A stretch of 64,000 bases of DNA from Pilatotrama ljubarskyi (lineage: Eukaryota; Basidiomycota; Agaricomycetes; Polyporales; Polyporaceae). A program made the position numbers and the translations under genes. Positions 1 to 12,977 of this stretch are shown one piece after another; position 1 is the first letter of the stretch, and each line of letters opens with the position of its first letter. The stretch covers positions 653,102 through 717,101 of the forward strand of contig MU277670.1 in NCBI GenBank assembly GCA_022385805.1. Direction: 5' to 3'. The notes beneath the pieces are model-generated. The model saw nothing but the letters and a program-made list of their open reading frames with translations, was not told where the DNA came from and made no database searches.

Positions 1-201
1 GGATACAAAGCAATCGTATTCGTTCTCGCAGGATCCTACAGAAAAGTAGATGGCGCACAACTAGATAAGATATACATAACGCAAACGTCGTCGTCAAAGG
101 GCCTTCGTCTCGTGCAGCAGGCAGCTAGCGAGCATTGTTCAAGTATCGTCCACCACATAAATCGGAGAAATAAAGCAAGGTATCATGGCGCCGAGCGCCG
201 C

Positions 202-2227
202 TCAATCGGCCTGCTCGAGCTCTTTGCGGATGCGCTCGCGCACCTCGCGCAGACCCCCGCCCTCCCGCTTCACCTGCCTCGGACTGCGCGTCAACACCTC
301 CGCCGCGCTCTCCTCCTTCGCCACCGCCGTCAACTTCAACTTCCCCGGGCTGCTCGGCACCCCGCCCACACCCGTCCCCGCGTCCGCATCGCCGCCCGTA
401 CCCCCAGTCTGCGCGGGCATCTCGAGCCACTCCTCGCCATCGACGTGAATGCGCCTGAGGAAGAACGGACAGAGCTCGGTGAGCATGCCGAGCGACTCGT
501 GCGCCTCCGCCGCCGAGATGGGGACAGGGGAGGACTTGACGACCGCCGCCGCGACCTCAGACGCGGGCATCGCGCGCCGTTTGCGCACGCCCGTCGCGCC
601 TGTGCCGAGCGCCCCCGGGCCGCCAGCCGCTTTGGAGAAGAGCATCCACACGCTCTCCGCGACGCCCCCCAGGCGCCCGAGCAGGCACCGCCGGCGCATC
701 TCCTCTTGGCTCAGTTTGAGGAGGAGGTCCTTGGACATCGGCGCCCCCGAGGGGTTGGCCTTGGTCGGCGTGTTCTGGATGGAGCGCGCGCGGACGCGCT
801 CGTAGAGCGCCTGCCTGCGCGAGCTGGTGGGCGTCTGCGGGACGGTGCCAGCGTCGGGGCCGCGCTGGTGCACGGGCGTGGAGGGGACGGAGGACTCGGA
901 CGCGGTGGGCGTGTCGCTCCCCGCGAGCGAGGGCGTGCGCGCGCTGGTGGGTGTGCGCAGGTCGTCTTCGCTGCGGGAGTGCCGCGAGGAGGGCGTCTGC
1001 GGGAAGAGGACGCGGTTGGTGGAGGGTGTGCCGAGCGTGCGGGATGAGGAGGGCGTGCCGAGGATGCGGTTGCTCGACGGGGTGCCGAGGATGCGATTCG
1101 ACGATGTAGTGCCGATCCGATTTGTGGAAGGCGTCACCGGGAATGGGACCGCAAATTCGCGGAGCTTCTTGGAGGGCGACTTCAGGAGATGGGACTTGGA
1201 AGCAGAACGTGTAGGTGAACGGGGGCATTCCGGCGCGGCGAGGATAGAAGCAGCAGATGGGGACTTGGGAGAGGAGGATGCGAGCAGACGGGTAAGATTG
1301 GAGGGCTTGGCAGCGGAAGGCAGAGGGGGCAGCTCCGCCATGGGTATCTGCGGGACGACCTTCTCGTCTGTATGGAGCTGGGGAAGAGGTGAGTCGCGGC
1401 CCGCATCTCTTGAACAGCGCCACATACCTTGACCCACTGCTGCAGCTTGCTGAGGACCTGTTTCCTCCTAGTCTCGCTGGCGGCGGTCCAGCGCGCGACG
1501 GCAGCCATGCCGCCCTTCATGTCCTTGTCAATGTCCATCTCGACCTCTATGCCGATGCCATAGGCAGGGACTCGCGCGCTTGCAGACTTGGAGTAGTGCG
1601 TGGTCTGACTGAGGACGAAGCCCATGGCACCGCGCTGCCAGTCTTTGGGCGGTGGTGATGCGGCAGCAGGCTTGGGGTCGTCCAAGAAGGGGTTATCCTC
1701 CTCGTCCTCCTCTGCGGCCTTGGGCTTCTTGCCCTTGCCTTTGCCGGTACTAGGGCCCGCCTTAGGCTGGAGAGCCTTGCCATCCCACTCCCAGAGCCAG
1801 CATAGCCGCTTGAGATCGTCGATGTCGATCTTGGTCGTCAGGCCGCTGTATGCACCGAGGGAGAGATGGTTGAGGACGTTGCGAACGACGCCGGTGTCCT
1901 CTGAGGGCGCTGCCGCACAAGTCGCGAGTGCATGGGAGAGGGCATGCTGGAGAGCGGTCTGAATGTTGTGGAGACGAGATATGTGCTCAGGTAGAGTGCT
2001 AGGATCGATGTCCTTGTTTGTTTTGCGACGGCTGACGGTCGATGGAGGAGTGGGAGGACTGGAGGTGGCTATGAGTTGAGTGGAAGTGAACAAGACGCGT
2101 GAACGGGAACTGACACGGTGGACGTGCGCCTGAGACGCTTTGGGGTGAGGACGTCCTCGTCGTCTGAGCTGGGGAGGGTGCGTTTCTTCCTGGGGGAGAC
2201 GCGGAGGGCGGAGTAGAGGTCTGACAT
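202..2227 (-). CDS. CDT1: DNA replication licensing factor Cdt1
   Basis: Cdt1 loads the MCM2-7 helicase onto origins with ORC and Cdc6 in G1. I read exons 2227-2115, 2058-1428 and 1377-202 (639 aa); introns are 56 and 50 nt. Residues about 70-250 hold the central Cdt1 fold (a stretch ending [11 protein letters not shown]), and residues about 540-575 hold a C-terminal winged-helix signature ([10 protein letters not shown], then GEEWLEMP). Between them lies a Ser/Pro linker rich in SP/TP sites, with near-tandem copies of TPSSNRILG at residues about 330-378. That is typical of a CDK-regulated licensing factor. The first intron could use a nearby alternative acceptor. Two MluI cell-cycle boxes lie 129-155 nt upstream of the ATG. 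Function comes from family resemblance; the N-terminal exon is the least certain part. Confidence 0.82.
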
Positions 2228-2355
2228 GGTGTGGACAGAGGAGAGAAGGAGGACTGCAAGTCGAACACGGGCGTCCGTCGCAGATGCAGATGCAGATGCC
2301 CGTAATCTACGCGACAGACGCCCATGTGCACGCGCCGCGATCAGCTTTCCCACGC

Positions 2356-2382
2356 ACGCGTATTCAAGCGCCGACAACGCGT
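2356..2382. promoter_or_regulatory. Two MluI cell-cycle boxes upstream of CDT1
   Basis: Two exact ACGCGT hexamers sit at 2356-2361 and 2377-2382, 129 and 150 nt upstream of the CDT1 start codon and 21 nt apart. ACGCGT is the binding core of the fungal G1/S factor MBF, which drives replication genes in yeasts. The motif is palindromic, so strand is not informative. Occupancy is an inference from motif and neighbouring gene. Confidence 0.55.
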
Positions 2383-2597
2383 CGGTGGCGCTCCTCCCCC
2401 AGCTCGGCACACTCACTTGCTCATCACACTCGCACCCAACCGCGGAGTCAACGCAGCCTGCGCCTCGTGTGCAGCAGAGGAGAGCAACAGGATAGCCGTC
2501 GTTCATATCAGAGCGTGGAATAATACATGCTACAAGCTATTTCTACATGCGGGACTCTACGTCTATACCGCAGCAAGTCGTCTCGTCTTCACAGTCA

Positions 2598-4913
2598 TTA
2601 CGCCTTCTCTGTTTCTCTCGGTGCGTCCTCTCGCACAGAGCCATCACGCCCCGTGATGCCCAGGATCTCGTCCGCTTCAGCCGAGCCAGCCGGAGGAACG
2701 TCCTTGCGTAGCGACACCTTCACAGGGGACACGCCTTCGTTGTATGCGAGCGCAAACACGACGTCCATGTCTACTGTGCATGGTCAGTATGCGCGTAACC
2801 CGCCACCACGGCGGCTTCAAGATCACTGACCTTCCAAAGAGCGTCCTGCGGTCTCAGGGAAGAAGAAGTACACGACCGGTATGATCAACGCGTTGAGCGC
2901 CGCAAAGACTGGACGCCCGTGTGAGCACCTATTCACCACGATCGAGGGGCGCTAGACACAACGTACCGATATACGTCCCCCAGCTGATGTTGTTGAACGA
3001 AGGGCCGGTGACCATGACGACCATGAAGTTGAACGTCCAGTTCGACGCCGTGCTCAGCGCGTTCGCGGGCGCACGGATGCGCAACCCGACAATTTCTGCA
3101 GGCTATCAAACTCGCCGTCGGCACCCCTTTCGGGCAACGAATCGTATGGGGAGAGAAAACTCACGTAGAGCCAGGTCATGCCCAACCAGCCGACCGCGAA
3201 GAACGAGTTGAACACGAACAGCAGCACCGCAGAAGCGAGCTGCGTGCCGGACGTGTCGATGCTCCCGAGCACGGCCAGGAGCACCATCGTGATCGTCTGT
3301 CCGACCGCGCCGAAGAGCATGAGCGGACGCCGTCCGACGCGTTCGATGAGGAAGATCGCGACGAGCGACGCGAGGAAGTACTCCGTCCCATTGGCGGCGG
3401 CGATAATCCTTGCCTTGACGTCGTCGATGCCGAGCCGCTCGAACAACAACGTCTGAAAAGTTTGTCAGTTACCCCGGACCTCGAAGGGGTAACTTCTGCG
3501 ACCGCACGCACCGCATAGTAGGTGATGATGTTGATGCCCGTTATCTGCTGGAAGCACTGCACGACGACGCCCAAGAACGCGCGGCGGAAGTTCTGCGAGC
3601 GGCCGTTCGTGAAAACCTCGCGGAGCGGCGACGAGTTGGCTCCGAAATGGCTCTCGGCGGCGATCGCCTCGCGGATGCCGTGGTACGTCTGCTGCACGTC
3701 CGGGTCCGTGTACGGCTTCCCGTCGAGCGCGGAGATGACGGCGAGCGCCTCGGCGTTGCGTCCGTGCTTGGCGAGCCAGCGCGGGGACTCTGGCAGCTAC
3801 GGGAGGAAGTGTCAGGATGCGGATGAAAGCACGGTTGTAGAGGGACATACGAATGAGATGCCACAGATCATGATGACAGCGAGGATGATCTGTAGGGCGA
3901 TGGGTACGCGCCATTGCGCTGATGATCCAGATATCCAGAAGCTGCAAGAGGACGCGGTCAGATGGATCCGGTTGTGTGAGACGCAGCAACTCACAATGCG
4001 AAGTCTATCCACTGTGGGCGGGTTGGTCACGATCGGTCAGTGACTGCGTTCGGCGGAAAGGGTAAAGGATACGAACATATCTGCAGCGTGATGGTCAATG
4101 GGATGAAAGGAGCGGGATGCGACCACAGGCGACTCACGAGATCATGATACCGAAGGTGATCAAGCTACCCTCAATCATTATGAGACTGCCTCTCCGTGCG
4201 GCCGGAGAGCACTCCGCGTGGTACGACGGGACAGTTGACGTCTAATGACTCCCGTGTCAGAAAGGCGACGCCGTGTCGCATGGAAAGAGGCTCACGTTCA
4301 AGCCGTTCCCGAGCCCCGTGATGATACGAGCCACTACCATTTGCGCGTAGCTGAAGGACGTAGTCTGGAGGATGGCGCCTATGATCATGATGACACCTCC
4401 GAGCACGATAGTCTTCCGTCGCCCGAGCCAGTCGCCGACCCAGAGGTTCGACAGGGCGCCTATGAGGCAGCCTATCTCCTGTATGGCTGTCAGTCATCGG
4501 ACCGAGGCGTAGTATGGAAGCGCGAGTGCTCACATAGATAGCGACGACGAAGCTCTGGAGGGTCGCATGGTTCGGGTGAGCGCTGTCGACGACCACTTGG
4601 GGGAACACGTCCTCGAACTGCTTCGCACTGAGGAGCGCGGACATGACACCTTGGTCATACCTGTGTGCCTTGCCTGAGTATCGTTTCCAAACGGCACGGC
4701 GTACGGGACGTACCCGAATAAGGTGAACCCTGTGCCTGCGACGAACGCGATGGCTGCGGTGAGGGCTGCTCCGCTCAGGGCGGGTGCGGCCGCGGCGACC
4801 TCCGCCTCGAAGGTGGACGACTCGATCGCCACGCTCGTCTCACTCTTCGACCTCCGTGAGGTGGTTGAGACGCCATCGTCAGTCGCATGCGGAGAGAAGG
4901 ACGAACGAGACAT
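2598..4913 (-). CDS. MFS sugar/quinate-type transporter
   Basis: A plasma-membrane sugar:proton symporter-like MFS protein of 562 aa with 12 predicted helices. Exons: 4913-4714, 4660-4534, 4478-4296, 4241-4138, 4080-4077, 4011-3995, 3941-3851, 3796-3512, 3452-3165, 3102-2967, 2908-2831, 2773-2598. Family signatures are DWLGRRK, PESPRWLAKHGR, QQITGINIITYYA, ERVGRRPLML and ETAGRSLE. The model needs a 4-nt exon (4077-4080) followed by a 17-nt exon to restore the conserved SYWIDF stretch; phases agree at all 11 introns. The start follows a TATA box by about 70 nt; an in-frame ATG 33 nt upstream is less likely. The substrate cannot be told from sequence; hexose, quinate or another sugar are all possible. 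Confidence 0.9.
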
Positions 4914-4983
4914 GGTGGCTCGGGGGGGACGACGACGGGAGAACACTCAGTCGAGTGGGTACCTCATCGAGAGTGACCCCGGG

Positions 4984-4991
4984 CTATATAA
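4984..4991 (-). promoter_or_regulatory. TATA box of the sugar transporter
   Basis: TTATATAG on the minus strand, 71 nt upstream of the transporter start codon, is well placed for a core promoter with a short 5' leader. Confidence 0.6.
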
Positions 4992-7805
4992 GCGCATACC
5001 ACCTCGGTCCCCGGCATCCTCGCGTATACAAATTTCTTGCTGCAGAGCTGAGGAGTGTTAGGGTGCCCGGCGTTCCTTCTGCGCGATCACGAGGGGCACA
5101 ACCGCGCTTCTATCTGACAACGCGTGAGCACTCCACCGGTGGCCATTTTGGGGTACTGAGATGCAGCACGGACGCGAGCGGAAGTGCAGTGCCGTCCGCG
5201 CCCACGTCTCGCTCGCTACTCGAGAACGGTTTGAGCGGGACGGAGTGGGCGTCGCTAGGTACGCGGCGTTGTGGCGCGCCGTCCCAAAGAGGGCAGCGAG
5301 GACGCATGCTTGCAGTGTGGCTGATCGGTATCCGAGCCAGGCAATCTCGAGAGGTGCGTATGACGTCGCTATCGCAGATCGAGGGTAGGAATGTGCAGCC
5401 GAGCATCGGAGCCGCAAAGGACAATATGCAAGTAGTCGTCGGCGGTCGCTCAGTGGGCAAACGGCGCGAGGCGGCACTCGCATTCGCGACGGCAGTGCGT
5501 CAGTGAAAACTGACGAACTCCACAATAATAATGGTTCTTCATCATGACAGAGTACGATGGTCGGCGCGGACCCTCCATTCCGGAAAACCTATTGAGTGTC
5601 AGAGGCTTGGCGTACTCAAGCTCAAGGGTCAGAGTGGGTATATGCTACCTTCATCATCAGCTCTGGCGTCTTACTCGACACGCATGGCAATGCATGCTGG
5701 CCCTGCGCATAGTCATCGCGTAAGTGGCTCAAGTGACTGCTCTCGTGAGCTTCAGGCTGCCTGCTTGAAAGTTCAGTCCAAACCTGTTGGAAGGCCCGGT
5801 GCCGCGGAGGTCAAGCGGAGGTCGGAAGGTTCACGCGGCACCACAGTGGGCGCTTATGTACAGACGCCACAACGCTACAGTACTCCAGCGAGGCTTACTG
5901 TATCATCTTGACCACCGCAAACGGCACTCAAGTTATTCCGTGTACTGAGCTTAAGCTCTCTCTTCCGCTATGATGCATGGCATGGTGTACGAACGAGAAC
6001 AGCCTGTCTGCTGAGTGCTGACCGTATTGCTTGGAGCCTGTGATGTCGCTCATACCAGATTCATTGTGCGTGGAGCTAACATATTCTGTGCCTGCTTCAA
6101 GTAAAGCACGTCAAGTCCGCGACGACGTAATCCGAACAGATCTCCCCGGTGCGCCACGCACGCTCGGAGGTATGCTTACGACGCGATCATCCAACCACGT
6201 CCTGTGGGACTTCTTCGTCCAATGGAGCCCCCGAATGCTGGATGGAGCACTCCCTTCATAACACCAGTGGATGTTGCTTATGCTCGCAGTGAGGCGTAGC
6301 GCGAGAAACGGCGTCTGACAGACCACTTTCAACTCTAAGACCAAGGTCTTGATATTGAGCATAACACTCAGTCGCCTGGTCCCAATGTCCCCGAACATTA
6401 GTCGCCATAGGCTCGGCTACGCCGATCATCATGCTGAGCTACTCTATGGCACCGTCTACGCGGCAGATGCATAGGCGTCCGGAGGGCAAATGCGACAGAA
6501 GCCGGGGAGAGAGGCTATTACAGGCACAGGTTAGTTGGTTACGACCTCAATGGCCCGTTCTTCTTTTGACTACATCCGCCAGCCGCTCTAAGAATTGAAT
6601 CCGGCCAGGGCTGTCATGATACGGCGGCGGAAATATGGTGGGTTCGTCATCTATCTGTTCAACAGATTCCGTTGCAGCTCGGATGTCATCTCACATGCTC
6701 CTAGTGTCCTAGTGTCCTAGGCTTCGACCGCATACTACGAGGATATATGGCGCAGCTGCAAGAACTGGATATCTGGATAAGCGCGGATATACAGTATCAC
6801 TCGATATGGGCAGTACCGCAGCATCGTTCATCTCCGCCAAGTGTGGCACTGACGCTCGTCCAGCGATTCAAACTGATGGTGCCAGAAGGCCAGGAGATGT
6901 TCTCGATTACGTATCAACGCGGACGGATCGTCCAGCGGTGTGGGACCCTGTTACCCCCGACAGAACTGCCGCGGTAAGAGGTCTGCCTCGAGTCTGTCTC
7001 GAGGCTGGTTTCGAGACTACTTCACCGCCAATTCTCCTAGGATGGGCCGCGACGCCGGGCTCGATGCTCCTCGTCTTCCAATGACATACTAGACTCGGTC
7101 CGCACAGGGTGTACTCGGATCGTACGCCCTATGACTCGTGTAGCTGTACCCAGTGGCTGCCTAGGAATCTGCGGGACGTGTGGCACAGCGATCCACCATG
7201 CTTTCACCACGCCTGCCGCCGCATCTCAGCCTCAGGGCGCTTTCCGTGCTTCCTAGACACCTTAAGCTTTGCGACCGGACTGCCGGCTCCTTTCGGACTA
7301 TGAGTAGACCGCCGAGTTCAGAAATCGTTGTTCTTTCTTCGTCTCGCTGTCAAAGCGATAACGACGGTGAGTAACGTGCATCTTGCAGGGTGTAGTCTTG
7401 CGTAGGTCCTTCAAGAGGGCATAAGATATGCTTGGACCCTGCGTCTTGCCGCAGTCAGAAGGGAGTGCCGCCCGGGGCTCGAGCCGCATGTCAACCGCCT
7501 CATGTTCTGTGTGGAGGCAGCTCATCATCTGCAACAGATCCATGGCTCTGCTCGTGGGAGTCGAGAAGCTGACTAGGTTACCGCCCAAATATATCGACCT
7601 TCCCAGTACGAGTATACGGAAAAGAAGCAGTTCTGGCCGTCTGCCTGCTCATTCCCGCAGCGCATCTGGCAGCAGGAGGCATCATGCTTCGGCTGTTATA
7701 AGTACTTCTGTCCGTTCGCCCTGTACCTCCCCCCGTTTCCTTCAACCTCACCTTCGTTAACGTCCCTCTTTACCACCGCTTATAACTTCTCGACGCTTGA
7801 AAAGC
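4992..7805. other. 2.8-kb stretch without a recognisable gene
   Basis: It lies between the transporter promoter and the CCCH gene. No open frame longer than about 240 codons is present, and none of the frames shows a family signature, terminal repeats or transposase motifs. Splice-like signals occur (for example a GTGAGT after an ATG-led frame at about 7300-7367) but could not be chained into a model. A short direct repeat of CCTAGTGT occurs near 6701-6722. It may hold regulatory DNA, a noncoding RNA or decayed sequence. Confidence 0.5.
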
Positions 7806-9705
7806 ATGGCGGTGTCAACCAAGCAGCTTTGGTACGTTTCCACTGACCAATTCGCGCTCTTTCAGGTTCATTCCCGTCTGACTGGTCGCTACAGGGAGAA
7901 TGCGCTCGCGCATATTCATGGTAAGTCACAGCGCATCGCCACAATCTCGGCGGGTGCTCAGCGCTCAGGTATCTGTCCGCAGACCTTTCAAGTGCTACAT
8001 TGTATAGACACTCTGAGCTTGAGGCGCGCGTCGCCGAGCTCGAGGGTGAGCTGGCTGCCTTGAAGCTAGCGTATAACACCACGGCCGAGCACGTCGATAA
8101 ACGGCCGCTTCACGGACAGCTTCCCTCGCTCAGTCGACAGGCGTCGAACCACAACCTGGCTCAGGTGTGTCGAGCTGACGCTATTCACGGAAAGGACATA
8201 GCTGACGAAACGACAGGACCCACTAGTGCTCTGCGCCATCGATGGCGACAGGTTGATGTTCCACCCCTCACTGATCGAACGGGGCTACGACGGCGGCCGT
8301 CAAGCCGCGCTGGACTTCACCAAGGCGATTGCCCACGAGCTCCTCCTGCAAGACCTCAGCGGGTGTGATCGCCTGTCTTTTTGGGTGACCTTATTTTTCA
8401 ACAAAAGAGCCCTGCTCAACGCTTTCCGTGATGAGGGCATGGCTCGCCCAGAGCAGCTTGAAGCGTTTCTGCTCGGCTTCAGCCAAGCGTCTCCGCGATT
8501 CCTGATCGTCGATGCAGGCCCGGGCCGTGAAAGCACTGAGGCGAAGGTCAAAGGTACGTATCTCTATGCACACGTGTAACGACGACATTATGAAGCATAC
8601 CGGATACCTTCCGCAGAGTATATTAAAACATACATCCGTTTCCCGCAGACCCTGCGGCTATTCTTCGGAGGTGAGCTCATAACTTTGCATCCTGCAGCCG
8701 GCATCCATTGATTCGGCTGCAGGTGTAGACGACCCCTACCTTGCCATGTATGAGGGCCTGGAGCAGGAAGACCTCGCCGGAAAGCTGGTCATTATGCAGC
8801 CGCCAACTGAATTTGTCTCTGGCATGCTTCGAACGTCAGCTCGGTCCATCCGCTTCGATAGCCTGTTCATGACAGAGAAGGCGTCCCATTGGATGTCTCG
8901 CCGCCCGGGCCCGATACTTGGGATTTCTGGGAGCAACCCAAGCGTTGTCACGAATGGCGGCCTCATCAGTCCTCAGTCGGAGACCCAAGCGTCGATGCCC
9001 ACCCCTCCGCCCCAGACCCGATCCTCAGAATATCTCAGGACCATTGATCCGACGAAGGTGCGCTGCTTTGGTGCCTCCGGTTTCAACTTTGATTGACACT
9101 GCTGCGAGTAGCCTCTGCATAAGCGTGAGTATCCCCCTCCGGAATACTGCGAGTTCTAGCTCATGATTCATCAGAGAACCCGCCGCCCTGCAACGAGCAC
9201 TACCTCATGAGCTGCTCCAAAGGGGTGAGCTTTGTCTAGCAGTGCCCTCGTAGTAGACTGGCTGCTCATACTGGCATATCATATCAGCCGAACTGCAAAT
9301 ATTCGCACGAGTGGCATCTGACTCCGGAGCAGCTCGAAGTCCTGGCCAGGAACGCGAAGAAAGCTCCTTGCAACTACCTCAAGAACGGTACGACTATTGC
9401 TGTTGCACCACCTCCGCCCTACTGACTCGACCGCCTCAGGTATTCCTTGCCCTCACGGAGACAGATGCTGCTGGGTGAGTACTAACTTCGCGCATGTTTT
9501 CAAGTTACCGAGCTCATGCCTCATCATGTGCTTCCAGGGGCACGTCTGTCCAAGCGGCGCTCGTTGCTTCCACTTGAGCAAAGGGAAGTGCTGGTTCAAA
9601 GGAGGTCAGTGCCAGCTGTGTGTGCTGTCGGATATGTTCTGATTCGTGCTTTCAGAGGGCATGCACCCGCCGATCGGCATGCAGCCTATAGAAGTGACAG
9701 CCTGA
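7806..9705 (+). CDS. CCCH zinc-finger protein with DUF7923-like domain
   Basis: Probable RNA-binding protein, 445 aa, 11 exons: 7806-7920, 7983-8164, 8217-8553, 8617-8670, 8723-9057, 9112-9124, 9175-9224, 9288-9387, 9440-9474, 9538-9604, 9656-9705. A short coiled coil (about residues 46-70, HSELEARVAELEGELAALK) precedes a domain (about 100-250) that I match from memory to the fungal DUF7923 family. The C-terminus carries tandem CCCH fingers: C-x7-C-x5-C-x3-H (CNEHYLMSC...CKYSH) and C-x8-C-x5-C-x3-H (CNYLKNGIPC...CCWGH), then another Cys/His cluster. One exon is only 13 nt and codes PLHK before the fingers. The first 60 nt of exon 1 read through a possible 34-nt intron, so the N-terminus is slightly uncertain. 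Its RNA target is unknown. Confidence 0.85.
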
Positions 9706-10269
9706 GTGGCAACATGACTCCCTTCATGGGAGGCTGCTGCAAGTTAAGAGCAACGATATTGCCGCTATACTTAGTCCCTCGTCCGGATAGGTTTACATGT
9801 CGCTATTGACCGTCACCCGCGCCCCATTATTCCCACTGCTGCGTCCAGCATACCTCACCCAGGCGTTATATTATGTCGGCGGATTAGCCTTCTTACAGCC
9901 AGCGGAGCTCTACATGTCATCTATGCCGCATCTAGTTCATCCCAGTTATATCTCATACCCATGCACTCCTGCGTAGCAGGTTGGCTGAGTGTCGTGAGTC
10001 GTCGTACGCCGCAAGTAGGTCCTGCGTAAATCCTAGTCCGCCCAACCGTACGCGTTGACCCGGCTGTGACGTACATTAATGCATCCATGAGTGCATCCAT
10101 GAGAGACAGCTGAGCAGCAACGCGATGCTGTACATGTTTCCTTGGTTCCGGCAACGACCGTATAGCACTCGTGGGAAATCGATCGATAGTTGTGAACAGC
10201 CATAACCGAGGCAACCACAGCGCCGAGGACAAGTCCAATCCCTCCATCGACCATCACCTATATACCAGA
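9706..10269. other. Intergenic region upstream of RhoGDI
   Basis: 564 bp between the CCCH gene and the RhoGDI start. It contains a 12-bp tandem duplication (TGCATCCATGAG, about 10079-10102) and short A/T runs. I see no coding signal in either strand; it presumably holds the 3' end of the first gene and the promoter of the second. Confidence 0.45.
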
Positions 10270-11251
10270 ATGTCTGCCCAGGTCTGCTGTGTCCATGCTT
10301 CCCGTCTTGTTCTGCGTGACTGATTTCCTGACCTGTAGCACGAGGAAGACGATCTCGCGCCCACCACGACGCCAGGTAATCTCGGAATTCGCTTCTTTGC
10401 CCGGCAGCTATGCTCATGCGCGACCACTCAAAGGCTACAAGCCCAGCGCGGCGAAGAGCGTCGATGAGTACGCGAAACTCGATGCTGAGGACGAGAGCTT
10501 GGCTCGCTGGAAGGCCAGCTTGGGCATTGTCCCCGGTGTACCCGCCACCGGCAGCGGCCCTAAGGTAGGAGTGGCCAGTGCCATACCGGTTCACCACCTC
10601 ATCGCATATCACCTTCAGGTCACCATTCTAAGCCTGGAGCTTGCTTCGCCGACCTTGCCTCCCGGCCAGCATCTTGTTATGAACGTGCAGGATCCCGCTC
10701 AGATCGCGAACATGAAGAAGAATCCCGTTACCATCAAGGAGGGCGTCGAGTTCAAGTGAGTAGTGCCGTCATCTGCGCTGGAGCCGATTATCGAAGGCGC
10801 TGCAGCGTTCGTATCAAATTCAAGGTCAACCACTCCATCATCTCCGTAAGTTATTGTACGCTGCCTGCAAGTTCATGCAGAGACCAATGTATCTGTTACA
10901 GGGTGTACGGTACATCCAGGTGGTCAAGCGGTCGGGCATCAAAGGTATTCAATCATGCTACGCACCGTGGAGCAATATGCTGACCAAATTAATAGTCGAC
11001 AAGATGGAGAAGATGCTAGGCTCGTATGGCCCACATCCTCAGGGCGAGGCATATACCAAGAACTTTGACCCGGAGGAGTCGCCTTCCGGCATGCTGGCTC
11101 GTTCGGGAACATACCAAGTCCGAAGCCGTGTCGTTGACGACGACGGCGAGGTCTACGCTGGTCCGTACATCTAGTTGTCTCCAGCCCTACGAATGCTAAC
11201 GCCTTGTTCATAGACTGGGAATGGTGTTTCAAAATCGGCAAAGAATGGTGA
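10270..11251 (+). CDS. RDI1: Rho GDP-dissociation inhibitor
   Basis: RhoGDI extracts prenylated Rho/Cdc42 GTPases from membranes and holds them in the cytosol in the GDP form. 200 aa, the usual family length, from eight exons: 10270-10281, 10339-10375, 10434-10564, 10619-10755, 10806-10845, 10902-10944, 10996-11160, 11214-11251. The N-terminal regulatory arm (EEDDLAPTTTPGYKPSAAKS) is followed by the conserved LDAEDESLARWKASLGI helix and the immunoglobulin-like prenyl-binding domain (FKVNHSIISGVRYIQVVKR, GSYGPHPQGEAYTK, ending WEWCFKIGKEW). The first exon has only 12 coding nucleotides (MSAQ). The final intron has a perfect TGCTAAC branch site. It lies in the same orientation as its neighbours, with no sign of co-transcription. 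Confidence 0.95.
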
Positions 11252-11508
11252 GAAGCTTCGGGGAGGGATGGCGCATGTATTTGTTTTCCGCATCTATATC
11301 TCTAATTTCGCAGCATATCTCTGGGTTGGTCGCAATTCATGTATTGGAATCTGGAGTCACAAACAATCGTGTTGAAACACTCATCTTCCACATTGCCTGA
11401 AAGTCTGCATTAGTGGCGAATCTTGCAGCAAATGCCGAAGCGCCGTGGACTATCACGTTCGTGACGGAAAGGGGCAGGCGCCCGTTGTACAACTTGTTCA
11501 GTGGCATC

Positions 11509-12903
<1,395 letters not shown>

Positions 12904-12977
12904 TTGTGCCTATGTAGACTCATCCACTTGTTTGCCCCAGTGCAAGGGCTTCGGTAATGTTCGGTTCGCGGTGTCGA

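Noticed and set aside
112..1047. 311-codon plus-strand frame opposite CDT1
   Set aside because: Arg/Ala-rich shadow of the GC-rich CDT1 coding strand; no motif, and the minus strand carries a clear protein with matching introns.
4992..7805. Decayed retrotransposon or secondary-metabolite gene in the 2.8-kb gap
   Set aside because: No reverse transcriptase, integrase, long repeats or enzyme motifs in any frame.
7830..7865. Possible 34-nt intron in exon 1 of the CCCH gene
   Set aside because: Too short and phases do not match; read-through keeps the frame.
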